DNA from: UBA6055 sp965203755
GTDB taxonomy: Bacteria > Chloroflexota > Anaerolineae > Aggregatilineales > Phototrophicaceae
Assembly (NCBI GenBank): GCA_965203755.1
Contig: OZ241910.1
Coordinates: 930,001-994,000 of the forward strand
Direction of reading: 5' to 3'
Length of the DNA stretch: 64,000 nt
Both the position numbers and the translations under genes were made by a program. Position 1 is the first letter of the stretch. Every line of letters starts with the position of its first letter. Of the stretch, positions 25,727-34,632 are shown one piece after another. The notes beneath the pieces are model-generated. The model had not been told where the DNA came from. It did no database searches and saw nothing but the letters and a program-made list of their open reading frames with translations.

Positions 25727-26908
25727 ATGACCGAATACAATTTTGACGAAATCATTGACCGCAGCCGGCACAGCAGCGCCAAATGGGGGGCGGTGGATGG
25801 CGGCTGTCTGCCGATGTGGGTGGCTGACATGGATTTTCGTTCGCCGCCGGCCGCTGTCCAGGCGATGACCGAACGCGCCCAGCATGGGGTCTTTGGCTAT
25901 ACGCTCGACCCGCCCAAGCTGAAAGACATCATCGTTGAACGGATGCGAACCCTTTATGATTGGCGGATCGAGCCCGACGACATCGTATTTTCGCCGGGGA
26001 TGGTCTTGGCGCTGGGCGCGGTTTGCCGCGGTTTTGGCGCGCCTGGCGACGGGGTCTTGATTCAAACGCCGGTCTATGGGTCTTTTTTCAAAGCTGTGCG
26101 CGGCAATCAAAAGTTCGCTTATAACGTCGATATGCGCTATGTCGCCGACGATGCTTACAGCTTTCATTATGAAACCGACTATGACGAGTTTGAAGCGGCC
26201 GCCCGCGAAGCGCAGACCACGATTCACCTGCAATGCAATCCGCAAAATCCAGCCGGCTTCCTGTATTCGCTTGAGGAGCTTGAACGCATTGGCGAAATCT
26301 GCCTGAAGCACAATGTCCTGATTGTCGCTGACGAAATTCATTCTGATTTGATTCTGGAAGGCAAACACATCCCCATCGCCACCCTGTCGGACGAACTGGC
26401 GCAAAACACCATTACCATGATCGCCCCTAGCAAAACATTTAACTTGGCTGGGATGGCCTGTTCGGTATTGATTGCCCAAAACAAGGACCTCCGCCAAACC
26501 TTGCAGGCGGCGCTGCAAAGCATCAGCGCCCACGTCAACATCATGGGCTATGAAGCCGCCTATGGCGCGTATGTCGGCGGCGGCGACTGGCTCAAGCAGC
26601 TGCTCGTTTATCTGAAAGGCAACCGCGACTATGCGACCGATTATCTGCGGCGGAACATTCCGCAGATTAAAACCACCCGGCCCCAATCGACCTATTTGCT
26701 TTGGATGGACATGCGCGCGCTGCCAATCCAAGGGGATCCGCTGGATTTCTGCACTATGGCGGCAAAAATCGCCCCGACAGACGGCGCCTTCTTTGGCAGC
26801 GCCGGCGAGGGCTTTGTCCGCTTGAATTTCGGCTGTCCACGCGCTGCGCTGGCGGAGGGGCTCCAACGTTTGAAGACGGCGGCTGACCGCCTGGCAGTGA
26901 CCGCGTAA
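25727..26908 (+). CDS. PatB/MalY-family PLP aminotransferase (cystathionine beta-lyase-like)
   Basis: A fold-type I PLP enzyme has N-terminal LPMWVADMDFRSPPAAVQAM and FGYT, both hallmarks of the MalY/PatB group. It also has NPQNPAG, the PLP-aspartate segment VADEIHSDLIL, and the cofactor lysine K236 in APSKTFNLAG. Members cleave C-S bonds of cystathionine or cysteine conjugates; some act as aminotransferases. Its place after the sulfite-reduction genes fits sulfur metabolism but is no proof. The nucleoside hydrolase gene follows after 35 bases. Confidence 0.9.
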   Translation: MTEYNFDEIIDRSRHSSAKWGAVDGGCLPMWVADMDFRSPPAAVQAMTERAQHGVFGYTLDPPKLKDIIVERMRTLYDWRIEPDDIVFSPGMVLALGAVCRGFGAPGDGVLIQTPVYGSFFKAVRGNQKFAYNVDMRYVADDAYSFHYETDYDEFEAAAREAQTTIHLQCNPQNPAGFLYSLEELERIGEICLKHNVLIVADEIHSDLILEGKHIPIATLSDELAQNTITMIAPSKTFNLAGMACSVLIAQNKDLRQTLQAALQSISAHVNIMGYEAAYGAYVGGGDWLKQLLVYLKGNRDYATDYLRRNIPQIKTTRPQSTYLLWMDMRALPIQGDPLDFCTMAAKIAPTDGAFFGSAGEGFVRLNFGCPRAALAEGLQRLKTAADRLAVTA

Positions 26909-26943
26909 GCGCGAAATCACCGCCGAGACAAGGAGAGCATCTC

Positions 26944-27915
26944 ATGGCGCGACCTTTTCTGATTGACACCGACGCCGGGTCGGACGACGCCGTCGCTATT
27001 CTGATGGCCTTGCGTCATTCCGATGTTGATGTCAAGGCGATCACTGTGGTCGCCGGCAATGTTCCGCTGGAGCAAGGCGTCAAGAACACCCTCTTTTTCA
27101 CTGAACTCTGCGAAAGCGCCGTGCCGGTGCATGCCGGCGCCAATCGCCCGCTCATCCGGGAATTCGCGTCCGCCGACTGGTTCCACGGCGAGGATGGCTT
27201 GGGGGATTGGGGCGAGCGTTTTGCGCCGCGGCAGGCGCAAGCGCAGGCTGTCCATGCCGTCGATGCGATTATTGAGACTGTGCGCCAAACACCGGGGATT
27301 GTCATCGTCACCTTGGGGCCGCTGACCAATCTGGCGCTGGCCATCCGCCAGGCGCCGGACATCACCGCGCAGGTATCGCGCTGCATTGTGATGGGCGGCG
27401 CCGCCTGCACCAACGGCAACGTCACGCCGGCCGCCGAATACAATATCTGGTGTGACCCCGAAGCCGCGCAGATTGTGTTCCGCTCCAGCCTGCCGGTGGA
27501 AATGGTGGGCTGGGAATTCAGCCAGGGCGGATTTGCGCTGTCATTGGAGGACATTGAATGGATTCGCCGCCTGAATACAGCTTATGCTGATTTCACCATT
27601 GACTCGAATCGCAAAGGCATGCGCGGTTATGAGACGCAAACCGGCGAGATCGGCATCTCCCTGCCCGATGGCGCCGCCATGGCCGTCGCCATAAACCCCG
27701 ATTTATGCACCGCCCAAAGCCGACATTATGTCGATATCGAATGCCAAAGCGAACTCACGCGGGGCATGACCGTCGTTGACCGGCTCAATTTGGCTGACGA
27801 CAGCCGCAATGCTGATGTCTGGCGCGAGGTCATCAATCACCAGGTCAAGCCGCTTGTCTGCTGGGAACTGGATGCCTTGGGCTGGAAAGACCTGCTGTAT
27901 GAACTTCTCAAATAG
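26944..27915 (+). CDS. Inosine/uridine-preferring nucleoside hydrolase
   Basis: This enzyme hydrolyses the N-glycosidic bond of nucleosides to a base and ribose. The calcium-binding N-terminal DTDAGSDDA motif (residues 8-16) is the family hallmark (DTDxGxDDA). TLGPLTNLALAIRQ and GGAACTNGNVTPAAEYN follow at the expected places, the latter giving the substrate-binding asparagine and glutamate. AAGGAGAGCATCTC before the ATG is a strong ribosome-binding site. About 320 residues is normal. It probably shares a transcript with the aminotransferase gene, though the functions are unrelated; a ribokinase-like gene lies elsewhere in the window. Confidence 0.93.
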   Translation: MARPFLIDTDAGSDDAVAILMALRHSDVDVKAITVVAGNVPLEQGVKNTLFFTELCESAVPVHAGANRPLIREFASADWFHGEDGLGDWGERFAPRQAQAQAVHAVDAIIETVRQTPGIVIVTLGPLTNLALAIRQAPDITAQVSRCIVMGGAACTNGNVTPAAEYNIWCDPEAAQIVFRSSLPVEMVGWEFSQGGFALSLEDIEWIRRLNTAYADFTIDSNRKGMRGYETQTGEIGISLPDGAAMAVAINPDLCTAQSRHYVDIECQSELTRGMTVVDRLNLADDSRNADVWREVINHQVKPLVCWELDALGWKDLLYELLK

Positions 27916-28010
27916 CTTGAATCGCCGCCGTTTTATGCCGAATCATACAACCCTGACATCATAACCAACGTAAAGGAAACAGAAGACAGTTAGACAACCG
28001 GGAGGAAACA

Positions 28011-28361
28011 ATGAGTCAAGAGCCGCGTAAGCGCAAGCAGCGCGATTGGGTCGAAGAGATAGAAGTCGCCGGCGGCGAACTGGTCGAGCGCGTCAAGAGC
28101 CTGGTCACAGAGGGCAACGTCCGCCGCCTGATTATCCGCAGCGCCAGCAATGATGTCCTGCTCGAAGTGCCGTTGACGCCGGCGGTTGTGGTTGGCGGCG
28201 CCGCTGCCATTGTCAATCCGGTTTTGGCGGCTTTGGGGGCGCTGGCGGCGCTGATTGCCCGGCTCAAAATCGAAATCGTTCGGGTGGAAGAGATCGACGA
28301 AGATGCCGAAACCATCGAAATTTCGGCAGAGGACGTCACCCATACCGCCGCCGACGAGTAA
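28011..28361 (+). CDS. DUF4342 domain protein
   Basis: This 116-residue protein matches the DUF4342 pattern: an N-terminal EEIEVAGGELVERVKSLVTEGNVRRLIIR, then LLEVPLTPAVVVGG, and a glycine/alanine-rich hydrophobic segment (AAAIVNPVLAALGALAALIARL) that may associate with a membrane, ending in an acidic tail. Function of the family is unknown. A strong GGGAGGAAACA ribosome-binding site precedes ATG 28011. It lies just upstream of dnaN, which seems to have its own promoter. Confidence 0.8.
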   Translation: MSQEPRKRKQRDWVEEIEVAGGELVERVKSLVTEGNVRRLIIRSASNDVLLEVPLTPAVVVGGAAAIVNPVLAALGALAALIARLKIEIVRVEEIDEDAETIEISAEDVTHTAADE

Positions 28362-28389
28362 TTCTCGGGGAAATCATTGGGAAGTACGG

Positions 28390-28418
28390 TTGACTTGGGA
28401 TATAATTTAGGATATTTT
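28390..28418 (+). promoter_or_regulatory. Putative dnaN promoter
   Basis: TTGACT (28390-28395) and TATTTT (28413-28418) are 17 bases apart. A perfect TATAAT lies at 28401-28406 within the spacer and could serve with another -35, so two overlapping promoters are possible. The motif TTGGGATA also occurs here at 28395-28402. Confidence 0.5.
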
Positions 28419-28500
28419 ATGATTCCAAGCCGCAGCGCGCGGCATCTGCATTATTATTGTGGACAAGCGGCGCCGCCTATCCAAAGACAAGAGGTCTACC

Positions 28501-29625
28501 ATGATTGTTAGCGTTCTGCAAGAAAATCTGGCAAAGAGCCTAAGCGTTGTAACCAAAGCTGTGGACAGCAGCCCGCAGCTGCCGGTGCTTGCCAATGTGC
28601 TGCTCGAGACTGAAGATTCGCGTTTGAAGCTGTCGGCCACCAATCTGGAGCTAAGCATCACCATGTGGATTGGCGCCAAAGTGGAACAGGCCGGCAGCAT
28701 CACCCTTCCCGCCAAAACCTTCACCGAACTGGTCAATAATCTTTCCAGAGAGCGGGTTGACCTGCGGCTGGATGCCGCCACCCACACCATGCACCTGCGC
28801 TGCGGCATCCAAAACTCGAACATACGCGGCATTGACGCCGATGAGTTCCCGCCGATCAATCATAATGAAGAGGCTGAACTCTATCTGGAAGGCAAGACGC
28901 TGCGCGAAATGATCGTCCAAACCGCGTTCGCGGCCGCCAAAGAGCAGAACCGTCCGATCCTCACTGGGGTCTACCTGCAATTAGAGCGGCAGTTGATGAC
29001 GATGGCGGCCGCCGATGGGTATCGCTTGGCAGTCCGCACCGCCAGCATCGAGAAAAAGTTCAGCGAAAAACGGGAGATGGTCATCCCATCCCGCACGATG
29101 TCCGAAATCGCGCGCATTATTGAAGAAGACCATGAAGTCGGCCTATCGTTGCCGACGCAGCGCAACAGCATCACCTTTTTTATGCCCAACATCCTGGTGT
29201 CGACTCAACTGCTGGAAGGCCGTTTTCCCGACTTCGCGTCCATCATCCCGCGTTCTTATGTCACCTCGACCGTCATGTACACCAATGACCTGCTGATTGT
29301 CTGCCAGCGGGCAGAAATTTTTGCCCGCGACAACGCCAACAGCGCCAATTTGCATGTCAAACCGGCGTCCACCCCCGGCGAGCCGGCCGAAGTGCTGATT
29401 GTCGGCAAGAGCGCTGAACGCGGCGACAGCGAAGGCATGCTTGACGCCTCGGCTGAAGGCGAAGCGCTTGATATTTCTTTTAACATCAAGTATCTGATCG
29501 AGGTCTTGCGGGTCATCAAGGAAGAGCGGGTCGTTTTCGAAAGCAACGGCGCCGAAAATCCAGGCGTGCTGCGGCCTGAAAACCGGGAAGACTTCACGCA
29601 TGTCATTATGCCGATGAGCAAATAA
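28501..29625 (+). CDS. dnaN: DNA polymerase III beta subunit (sliding clamp)
   Basis: DnaN forms the ring that tethers the replicative polymerase. The N-terminus MIVSVLQENLAKSLSVVTKAV, followed by PQLPVLANVLLET and the LSATNLELSI strand, is the family opening. Three clamp domains are seen, with GVYLQ and DGYRLAVR in domain 2 and a C-terminal RPENREDFTHVIMPM, the usual closing strand with MP. ATG 28501 is preceded by AAGAGG. A GTG at 28459 opens a longer frame but adds an atypical basic lead. No dnaA or recF is adjacent, so the clamp gene is apart from the common origin cluster. Confidence 0.95.
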   Translation: MIVSVLQENLAKSLSVVTKAVDSSPQLPVLANVLLETEDSRLKLSATNLELSITMWIGAKVEQAGSITLPAKTFTELVNNLSRERVDLRLDAATHTMHLRCGIQNSNIRGIDADEFPPINHNEEAELYLEGKTLREMIVQTAFAAAKEQNRPILTGVYLQLERQLMTMAAADGYRLAVRTASIEKKFSEKREMVIPSRTMSEIARIIEEDHEVGLSLPTQRNSITFFMPNILVSTQLLEGRFPDFASIIPRSYVTSTVMYTNDLLIVCQRAEIFARDNANSANLHVKPASTPGEPAEVLIVGKSAERGDSEGMLDASAEGEALDISFNIKYLIEVLRVIKEERVVFESNGAENPGVLRPENREDFTHVIMPMSK

Positions 29626-29692
29626 GCCTGGGCTTATTCGCTCAAGATTTTGCTTTCGCTTGGCTTGAACGCGATTGCCCTCATGCCGCGAC

Positions 29693-30886
29693 TCATTGGG
29701 TATTTGATGCTGGCGGCTTAAACTGAATCAGCCCGCGTTTGCCATTGGTGCGCCAGTTCGCATCGGCAAGGTCCAGTTCGGCGGCCGTCTTGGCCGTTGG
29801 CAAACCCACAATCGGGTCGCTTTTAAGCGTTCGCAGGCACAAGACCGGCGCGCTAAGGTAACGCAAGACATCGGCAAAAGCCGTATCAGCCGCCCAAATG
29901 CCATCGCCGACCGCCCGGCGATAATTGGCATCTCCTTTGACAATCAAAAGGCGGGCATCATTGAGGACGGCGCGCAATGTCGGCGGCAGCCGCCACAAAA
30001 ACGCGCTGCTGTTCCAGAACGGGTGCGGCGCCAAGCGAAGCCGCTCGTCCATCCAGGCATCGGTCAATCGCCGCGCCAGTCGGCGGCTGGCTGGGCCTCG
30101 TTTTGCCATTTCGGCCAGCATCATCCAGACATCGGACGGAATCGCATCGCTGACAAAGGTCGGATGCGCCTTGAGGCAGAGGACGACGCGGGCGGCGGCA
30201 TGGCTTATCAGCCAGTCAGCCAGCGCCAGGTCCATCGCCAATTCGGAGCCGGCGTTGTCCGCCAGAATGTAGACTGGGCGCTTGAGACTCTGGTCGCGGC
30301 TGGCGGATTGATGGAGATAATCCAGCAGCTGCGGGCGATGGTCTACCAGCAGGTCATCGGGAGCGATGTCCGTTCCGCGGGCGGTCGAGGCGGCATAGCT
30401 CAAGTCAATGCGATTCGCCCACAGGTCTAAGGCAAGGACGTCCATAAACCGCTCCTCGGCCGGCTGCAAGGCGCGTTCCAGCAAGTTCCAGAGCGCCGCG
30501 CTGTGGAGTTCGGTCTGCTTTTTGGGCAGGAAGGGATCGCGCCCGCTTTCATGCCAGCGCACAGCTTCAATCAGGCGGCGATAAACATAGGTTTCGGCGA
30601 AAAACCATTCGGCATTGTGCCAGGTCAAATCGCCGTCAGTCTGCGCCTGCTGCGCCTGCAAAGCCCGCAGCCAGGTCTGATAATCGGGCGATTCTTGATC
30701 CAATGCGCTTATCACTTCCCCATTGGCGACATCATCCCGCAGGGTTTCCAGCCGCGCCCGTATGCTGTCGGGATAATCCGGATTCAGCTGGATGGTCTCG
30801 TCAATGATGGCCGGGATGCGGCGCTTCATGGTGTCGCTGGCGAAGGCATTGCTGTGGTCGGTGCGAATGGGTGTAGGCTTGAGCAT
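29693..30886 (-). CDS. ARMT1/DUF89 domain protein
   Basis: This soluble protein of about 396 residues belongs to the DUF89/ARMT1 damage-control family. The metal-site motifs are ALDLWANRIDLS near residue 155, VYILADNAGSELAMDLALADWL, and LLIVKGDANYRR near residue 325, which match the family's asparagine/aspartate set. Members are metal-dependent phosphatases on reactive sugar phosphates; a carboxyl-methyltransferase role has also been proposed for human ARMT1. ATG 30886 with GAAAGG is taken as the start, and the longer frame to 30970 is weaker. It is convergent with dnaN and lies 50 bases downstream of a tiny putative membrane protein. Confidence 0.85.
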   Translation of the reverse strand: MLKPTPIRTDHSNAFASDTMKRRIPAIIDETIQLNPDYPDSIRARLETLRDDVANGEVISALDQESPDYQTWLRALQAQQAQTDGDLTWHNAEWFFAETYVYRRLIEAVRWHESGRDPFLPKKQTELHSAALWNLLERALQPAEERFMDVLALDLWANRIDLSYAASTARGTDIAPDDLLVDHRPQLLDYLHQSASRDQSLKRPVYILADNAGSELAMDLALADWLISHAAARVVLCLKAHPTFVSDAIPSDVWMMLAEMAKRGPASRRLARRLTDAWMDERLRLAPHPFWNSSAFLWRLPPTLRAVLNDARLLIVKGDANYRRAVGDGIWAADTAFADVLRYLSAPVLCLRTLKSDPIVGLPTAKTAAELDLADANWRTNGKRGLIQFKPPASNTQ

Positions 30887-30936
30887 CGTTTGCCTTTCAA
30901 TGTTCATCAGCAAGGCCGACTCACAACAAGCAACTT

Positions 30937-31092
30937 TTAGTATAGGAGATTCTGAACCATCTGCCAGCAACTGAAACCAATGATCAAAATAACAATAAAA
31001 GGCAATACCGCAACAAAAAGAGAAACAAAGACAGAGGCGATAAGGCTCGATTTAAGCAGCTTGTCTAAGCGGGTTTCTTTGTGCCCTATCAT
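30937..31092 (-). CDS. Putative single-span membrane peptide (51 residues)
   Basis: An open frame starts with ATG at 31092 and encodes a charged N-terminus (IGHKETRLDKLLKSS), then a strongly hydrophobic stretch (LIASVFVSLFVAVLPFIVIL) and a short tail ending NLLY. The charge pattern fits one membrane helix with the N-terminus inside. The ribosome-binding site is weak (AGGATG about 12 bases upstream). It precedes the ARMT1-like gene by 50 bases on the same strand. The region is A+T-rich, so a chance frame cannot be excluded. Confidence 0.35.
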   Translation of the reverse strand: MIGHKETRLDKLLKSSLIASVFVSLFVAVLPFIVILIIGFSCWQMVQNLLY

Positions 31093-31210
31093 TCATAGCA
31101 ATTCATCCTATTTCTCGTCTAAACTCAAGAATAAGAACTGCGCTCCTGAAAAATGAGAAGAGTAGTAATAGTATCATAACATATCATTGTGGAGAAAGAA
31201 ATACTTCATA

Positions 31211-31630
31211 TTAGTCTTTCGTACAGGGATAGTCACCCAGCATTAACTCGCTCAAGCGCTGCTTTACACGTTCCTCATTGTTAATTCGCAGCACGCGAAC
31301 CGTTGTACGGCCTTCAGGTGTTAAACCGGACAGTGCAGCATCTGGATTGATCTTGAAATGATCGTCCCAGTCCTGCTGACGGGGGTCGTAAAGTTTGGTC
31401 GCATCTTGTGTTAAGGGATCAAGTGCGGCAACATTAGGCCCTTTATAACTATTGCATTCCAAACATGCCAGACAAAGATTATCGCTTGTATCTTTACCAT
31501 CGTGCTTGATTGGAATAATATGGTCAATCTGGAATTTCACCAGCCGATTACGTTCGGCAATACGGCAGTATTCGCAGCAGCCGCCTGCCAATTCGCGAAT
31601 CGCGCGGACTTGTTGAGCCGTGACTGTCAC
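31211..31630 (-). CDS. HNH endonuclease domain protein
   Basis: The N-terminal half is an HNH nuclease of the McrA-like zinc type: CEYC (about residues 19-22), FQIDHIIPIKHDG with the catalytic histidine pair region, NLCLACLECNSYKG giving asparagine and the second CxxC. The C-terminal half (from DPLTQDATKLYDPRQQDWDDHF) is a conserved-looking tail found with this HNH type. Its ATG overlaps the stop of the 86-residue gene upstream (ATGA at 31627-31630), so the two form a coupled pair. The role, whether mobile cassette, defence nuclease or toxin-like, is unknown. Confidence 0.85.
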   Translation of the reverse strand: MTVTAQQVRAIRELAGGCCEYCRIAERNRLVKFQIDHIIPIKHDGKDTSDNLCLACLECNSYKGPNVAALDPLTQDATKLYDPRQQDWDDHFKINPDAALSGLTPEGRTTVRVLRINNEERVKQRLSELMLGDYPCTKD

Positions 31631-31884
31631 TTGCTCTCGTTCCGAAGCCTGATTTTGGTCTTTACCTTCAACATCGCCATCATTTGATCGGCGCGGATAA
31701 AATCAAACAACTCCTGCTGTTCATCAAATGTCAGTTGTCCTTCACCATTTCGCTCTACCAGCGCATCAACCCGCGCTTGAAGGCCGTCTGGCAAATGGTA
31801 TGCGATGAGTTCTTCGGCTGTCGGCTGCGACGCCAGAAAATCGGTAAGGACATCAAAAACAGCACGGGCGGGGGCATCTAACAT
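31627..31884 (-). CDS. Small acidic protein coupled to an HNH nuclease
   Basis: I do not recognise a named family. The 85-residue protein is helical and acidic, with FDVLTDFLASQPTAEELIAYHLP and a QLTFDEQQELFDFIRADQMM segment, and a basic tail (KVKTKIRLRNESK). ATG 31884 follows GGAGAG; a start at 31920 would overlap the stop of the ATPase gene. It ends in ATGA with the HNH gene. Tight coupling of a small acidic partner to a nuclease suggests a control or antidote role, by inference only. Confidence 0.65.
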   Translation of the reverse strand: MLDAPARAVFDVLTDFLASQPTAEELIAYHLPDGLQARVDALVERNGEGQLTFDEQQELFDFIRADQMMAMLKVKTKIRLRNESK

Positions 31885-31909
31885 GGGACTCTCCGTTACC
31901 TGTTCAGTT

Positions 31910-33529
31910 TCATTCGTCACGGCGGTAGATGGTCACGTAGCGGCGCGGTTCCGTTCCCGCGCTGGCCGAAGCCAGCTGCGCCTGACCAGCCAACTGATGC
32001 TGCCGTTTGCGGATGTGCGAGCCTTGCGGCTTGAGTTCAATATGATCTTCGCCGGCGCGGATGCGATGAATCGCGCGTTCAGCCTCCAGCATCGCCTCGC
32101 CAAAAGGGTTTGGACCTTTGCTCCCGCCGAGCCGAAAGAGGTCAACCAGGAAATTTTCCATCTGCGTCACCGTGTTCGCCCGCAGCACATAAATCGACAA
32201 GCCCCGCTTTTCGCCATCGGCAATCAGCCGCGGCCGCCGCCGATAATGAGTCTTCAAGGTGACTATCGCATCGGCTTGGGCAAAGTCATCCGTCAGCGTC
32301 AGCGGAACAGCCAGCCGCCGCGCCGCCTGCTCCAGCCGGTTGCGCGCCACTCCATAGGCATAGACCCTGGCCGGAGTCAGGTTTTGCATATTCATGCGGG
32401 CGGCATCATCCTGCATCTCAATGCGCGTCTTGCCATTGTCGCGGTTGCCGCGGACGACGTGCGCGTTCACATCGCGGCCGGCATGGCGCGGCCGCCCGCC
32501 CCGCGCCGGCGCCGAGCGCGAGTCCGATTCGGGTACATACTCGCCGACGTGAATCACACCGCGGTCATCGCGCTCGCGCAATTCCGCTGGCAGGGGGCGG
32601 CTTCGCAGCATGGCATCCACAGCCGATGCCACATCGGCATGCACCACCAGACGGTCGCGGGCCTGGATTTCGATCATTATGTCAAAGGTCGGCGCGGTTC
32701 GCCTTTCCAGCACAACCTTCTGCGTTCCGCGCCGCCGGGCTTCATCATCCGACAGGGTCACCGACTCAATCCCGCCAATCAGGTCGGACAAGGTCGGGTT
32801 CAGCATCAAGTTTTCCAGCGAATTGCCATGCGCCGTCCCGATCAACTGAACGCCGCGTTCGGCAATGGTGCGGGCCGCCTGCGCCTCCAGTTCACGGCCG
32901 ATTTCATCAATCACGATGACTTCGGGGTTATGATTTTCAACAGCCTCAATCATCACTTCATGCTGGCGGTCTGGCTGTGAGACCTGCATTCGGCGGGCTT
33001 TGCCCACCGCCTGATGCGGGATGTCACCGTCGCCGCCGATCTCGTTGGAGGTATCGACAATCACGACCCGCCGGCGGTTGGCGCGCACGCGGGCGGCTTC
33101 GCGCAGCAGCGTCGTTTTGCCGACGCCTGGCGGCCCGACAATCAAGACGCTTTGCCCGGCTTCGATCAGGTCAGCGATAATATCAATCGTGCCATAGACC
33201 GCGCGGCCGATCCGCACGGTCAATCCAACGATTTTGCCGCGCCGATTGCGAATAGCCGAAATGCGATGCAGCGAACGTTCAATGCCAGTGCGATTGTCAT
33301 CGTCAAATTCGCCCAGCGCATCCACAACCTGACGCAGATCTTCCTCATCTACCTCGCGGTCAGAAAGTTCATATTCTTTATCGATATAACGGGCAGTGGG
33401 GATTCGCCCCAAGTCAAGCACCACCTCCAACAGCTGGCTGGTATCGCCATACTCATCAATCGCGCCGCGGACGCGAAGCGGCAGCACATTTTTGAGTACA
33501 TCAAAATCATCCGTTATGCGTTTGTCCAT
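31910..33529 (-). CDS. YCF45/SpoIIIAA-like AAA ATPase with C-terminal R3H domain
   Basis: The protein combines an N-terminal region (LPLRVRGAIDEYGDTSQLLEVVLDLGR), a P-loop ATPase with Walker A GPPGVGKTTLL near residue 135 and Walker B VIVIDEIG, a low-complexity arginine/proline linker, and a C-terminal R3H-type module that binds single-stranded nucleic acid (AERAIHRIRAGEDHIELKPQG). This is the layout of cyanobacterial/plastid YCF45 and relatives of SpoIIIAA. The cellular role is not established. ATG 33529 with AGGCGG is chosen over a frame open to 33682 that would run into the upstream gene. It shares a strand with two upstream genes at small spacing. Confidence 0.87.
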   Translation of the reverse strand: MDKRITDDFDVLKNVLPLRVRGAIDEYGDTSQLLEVVLDLGRIPTARYIDKEYELSDREVDEEDLRQVVDALGEFDDDNRTGIERSLHRISAIRNRRGKIVGLTVRIGRAVYGTIDIIADLIEAGQSVLIVGPPGVGKTTLLREAARVRANRRRVVIVDTSNEIGGDGDIPHQAVGKARRMQVSQPDRQHEVMIEAVENHNPEVIVIDEIGRELEAQAARTIAERGVQLIGTAHGNSLENLMLNPTLSDLIGGIESVTLSDDEARRRGTQKVVLERRTAPTFDIMIEIQARDRLVVHADVASAVDAMLRSRPLPAELRERDDRGVIHVGEYVPESDSRSAPARGGRPRHAGRDVNAHVVRGNRDNGKTRIEMQDDAARMNMQNLTPARVYAYGVARNRLEQAARRLAVPLTLTDDFAQADAIVTLKTHYRRRPRLIADGEKRGLSIYVLRANTVTQMENFLVDLFRLGGSKGPNPFGEAMLEAERAIHRIRAGEDHIELKPQGSHIRKRQHQLAGQAQLASASAGTEPRRYVTIYRRDE

Positions 33530-33552
33530 GCAGCCGCCTGGCATCCTTTCGC

Positions 33553-34473
33553 TTAGCGTTTGATAATCCGCAGGTTCGCTGCCGGTTTGCGCCGCCCGGC
33601 GGTATCCAGCCTGACCCGCGCAAAGGAGGCTTGACGGACGCCGGCGGTCAAATGCTTGACCATCACAGCCTGTTCCAGCCACGGGTTAAATCCCAGGTCG
33701 AGCATCGCATTTTCCAGCCAGCCCTGATACCCGCGCACGCTCACATAAACCGGCACTTTGCGGCAACGTTCAATTTCCAGCACGGCGGCCGCCATAATAT
33801 CCGGCGCTTCGCTAAGGACTTCGGCATGCAGATAAGGCAGCAGATAAACCCCGTGCCGGCCTTCGGAACAGGCGATATAGGCTTCGACGCAGCCATCCTT
33901 GCGGTAGACCAGCCCGTCCATATCGGTCGAGGGGCCCATGACCGGCTGCAAGATGCGCGGAATCGTACAGCCCAGCAGCGCCGCGATGCCAATCTGGTCA
34001 TCGCTGTTTTCTGGCGTGACGGTCAAGGCGGGCTTTCGCAGTTCATCGGTGATTGGATCATGCCGCCAGATGACTTGGCGGCTGTAGACTGCATAGCCGG
34101 CGCGGCGCATGGTTTCAAAGAGGCGATGGCTTAGCTCGACTTCAGCCACCAGGGTTTGGGCGCCGTTTTTGCCAGCCTGTTCGGCCATGGCGTCCAGCAT
34201 GTGCAGCCAGATAGCGTCGTCCTCATCGTCTTCCAGCGTCGGCGCCAGATAAACAATGTGGGCATTGGCATCATCCTGGCGATAGCGAAACTGTCCGACC
34301 ACATCCTGATGGCCGACGTGCGCCAGCAGGGTATGCAGCCCGCGTGGAAAAACAATGCTCGACAGCAGCGCGCTGTTCTGCCCGCGCGCATCTTCTGTCA
34401 GTCCCAATTCGCTGTGCAGGACAACCGCGTTCTGCTTGAGCCGCAGCATCAAGGGGATATCGAGCAGTTTCAT
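33553..34473 (-). CDS. Probable GNAT-like acetyltransferase
   Basis: The protein, of about 306 residues, appears to contain two GNAT-like halves: residues about 55-130 (VVGQFRYR, HIVYLAP, HMLDAMAEQAGKNGAQTLVAEV, FETMRRAGYAVYSRQVIWR) and a second half with a similar order ending in WLENAMLDLGFNPWLEQAVMVKHL. The acetyl-CoA loop is not classical, so activity is uncertain. ATG 34473 starts the family-like MKLLDIPLMLRLKQN; a GTG at 34518 is also possible. It lies 23 bases upstream of the YCF45-like gene and downstream of the propeller gene, so the three probably form one transcript. Confidence 0.65.
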   Translation of the reverse strand: MKLLDIPLMLRLKQNAVVLHSELGLTEDARGQNSALLSSIVFPRGLHTLLAHVGHQDVVGQFRYRQDDANAHIVYLAPTLEDDEDDAIWLHMLDAMAEQAGKNGAQTLVAEVELSHRLFETMRRAGYAVYSRQVIWRHDPITDELRKPALTVTPENSDDQIGIAALLGCTIPRILQPVMGPSTDMDGLVYRKDGCVEAYIACSEGRHGVYLLPYLHAEVLSEAPDIMAAAVLEIERCRKVPVYVSVRGYQGWLENAMLDLGFNPWLEQAVMVKHLTAGVRQASFARVRLDTAGRRKPAANLRIIKR

Positions 34474-34632
34474 CGAATGGGTGTCTGTTTGACTGTTCAA
34501 GGTCTGCCTCGCTTTCACATATCCAATCGGAATATGTTCAAGTTCATTGTATCATTGTCGGTCAAGCCCTGACAACCGGATTCGTCTGCCGAAAATCAAT
34601 GTCAGCCCTTCATCAGAAGGCGCCGGCGCCGT

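Noticed and set aside
25463..26920. Long minus-strand frame
   Set aside because: Antisense to the PatB/MalY gene with its PLP lysine; no recognisable product in the antisense translation.
31805..32980. Long plus-strand frame
   Set aside because: Antisense to the YCF45/R3H ATPase, whose Walker motifs are clear; the plus-strand translation is arginine/histidine-rich and featureless.
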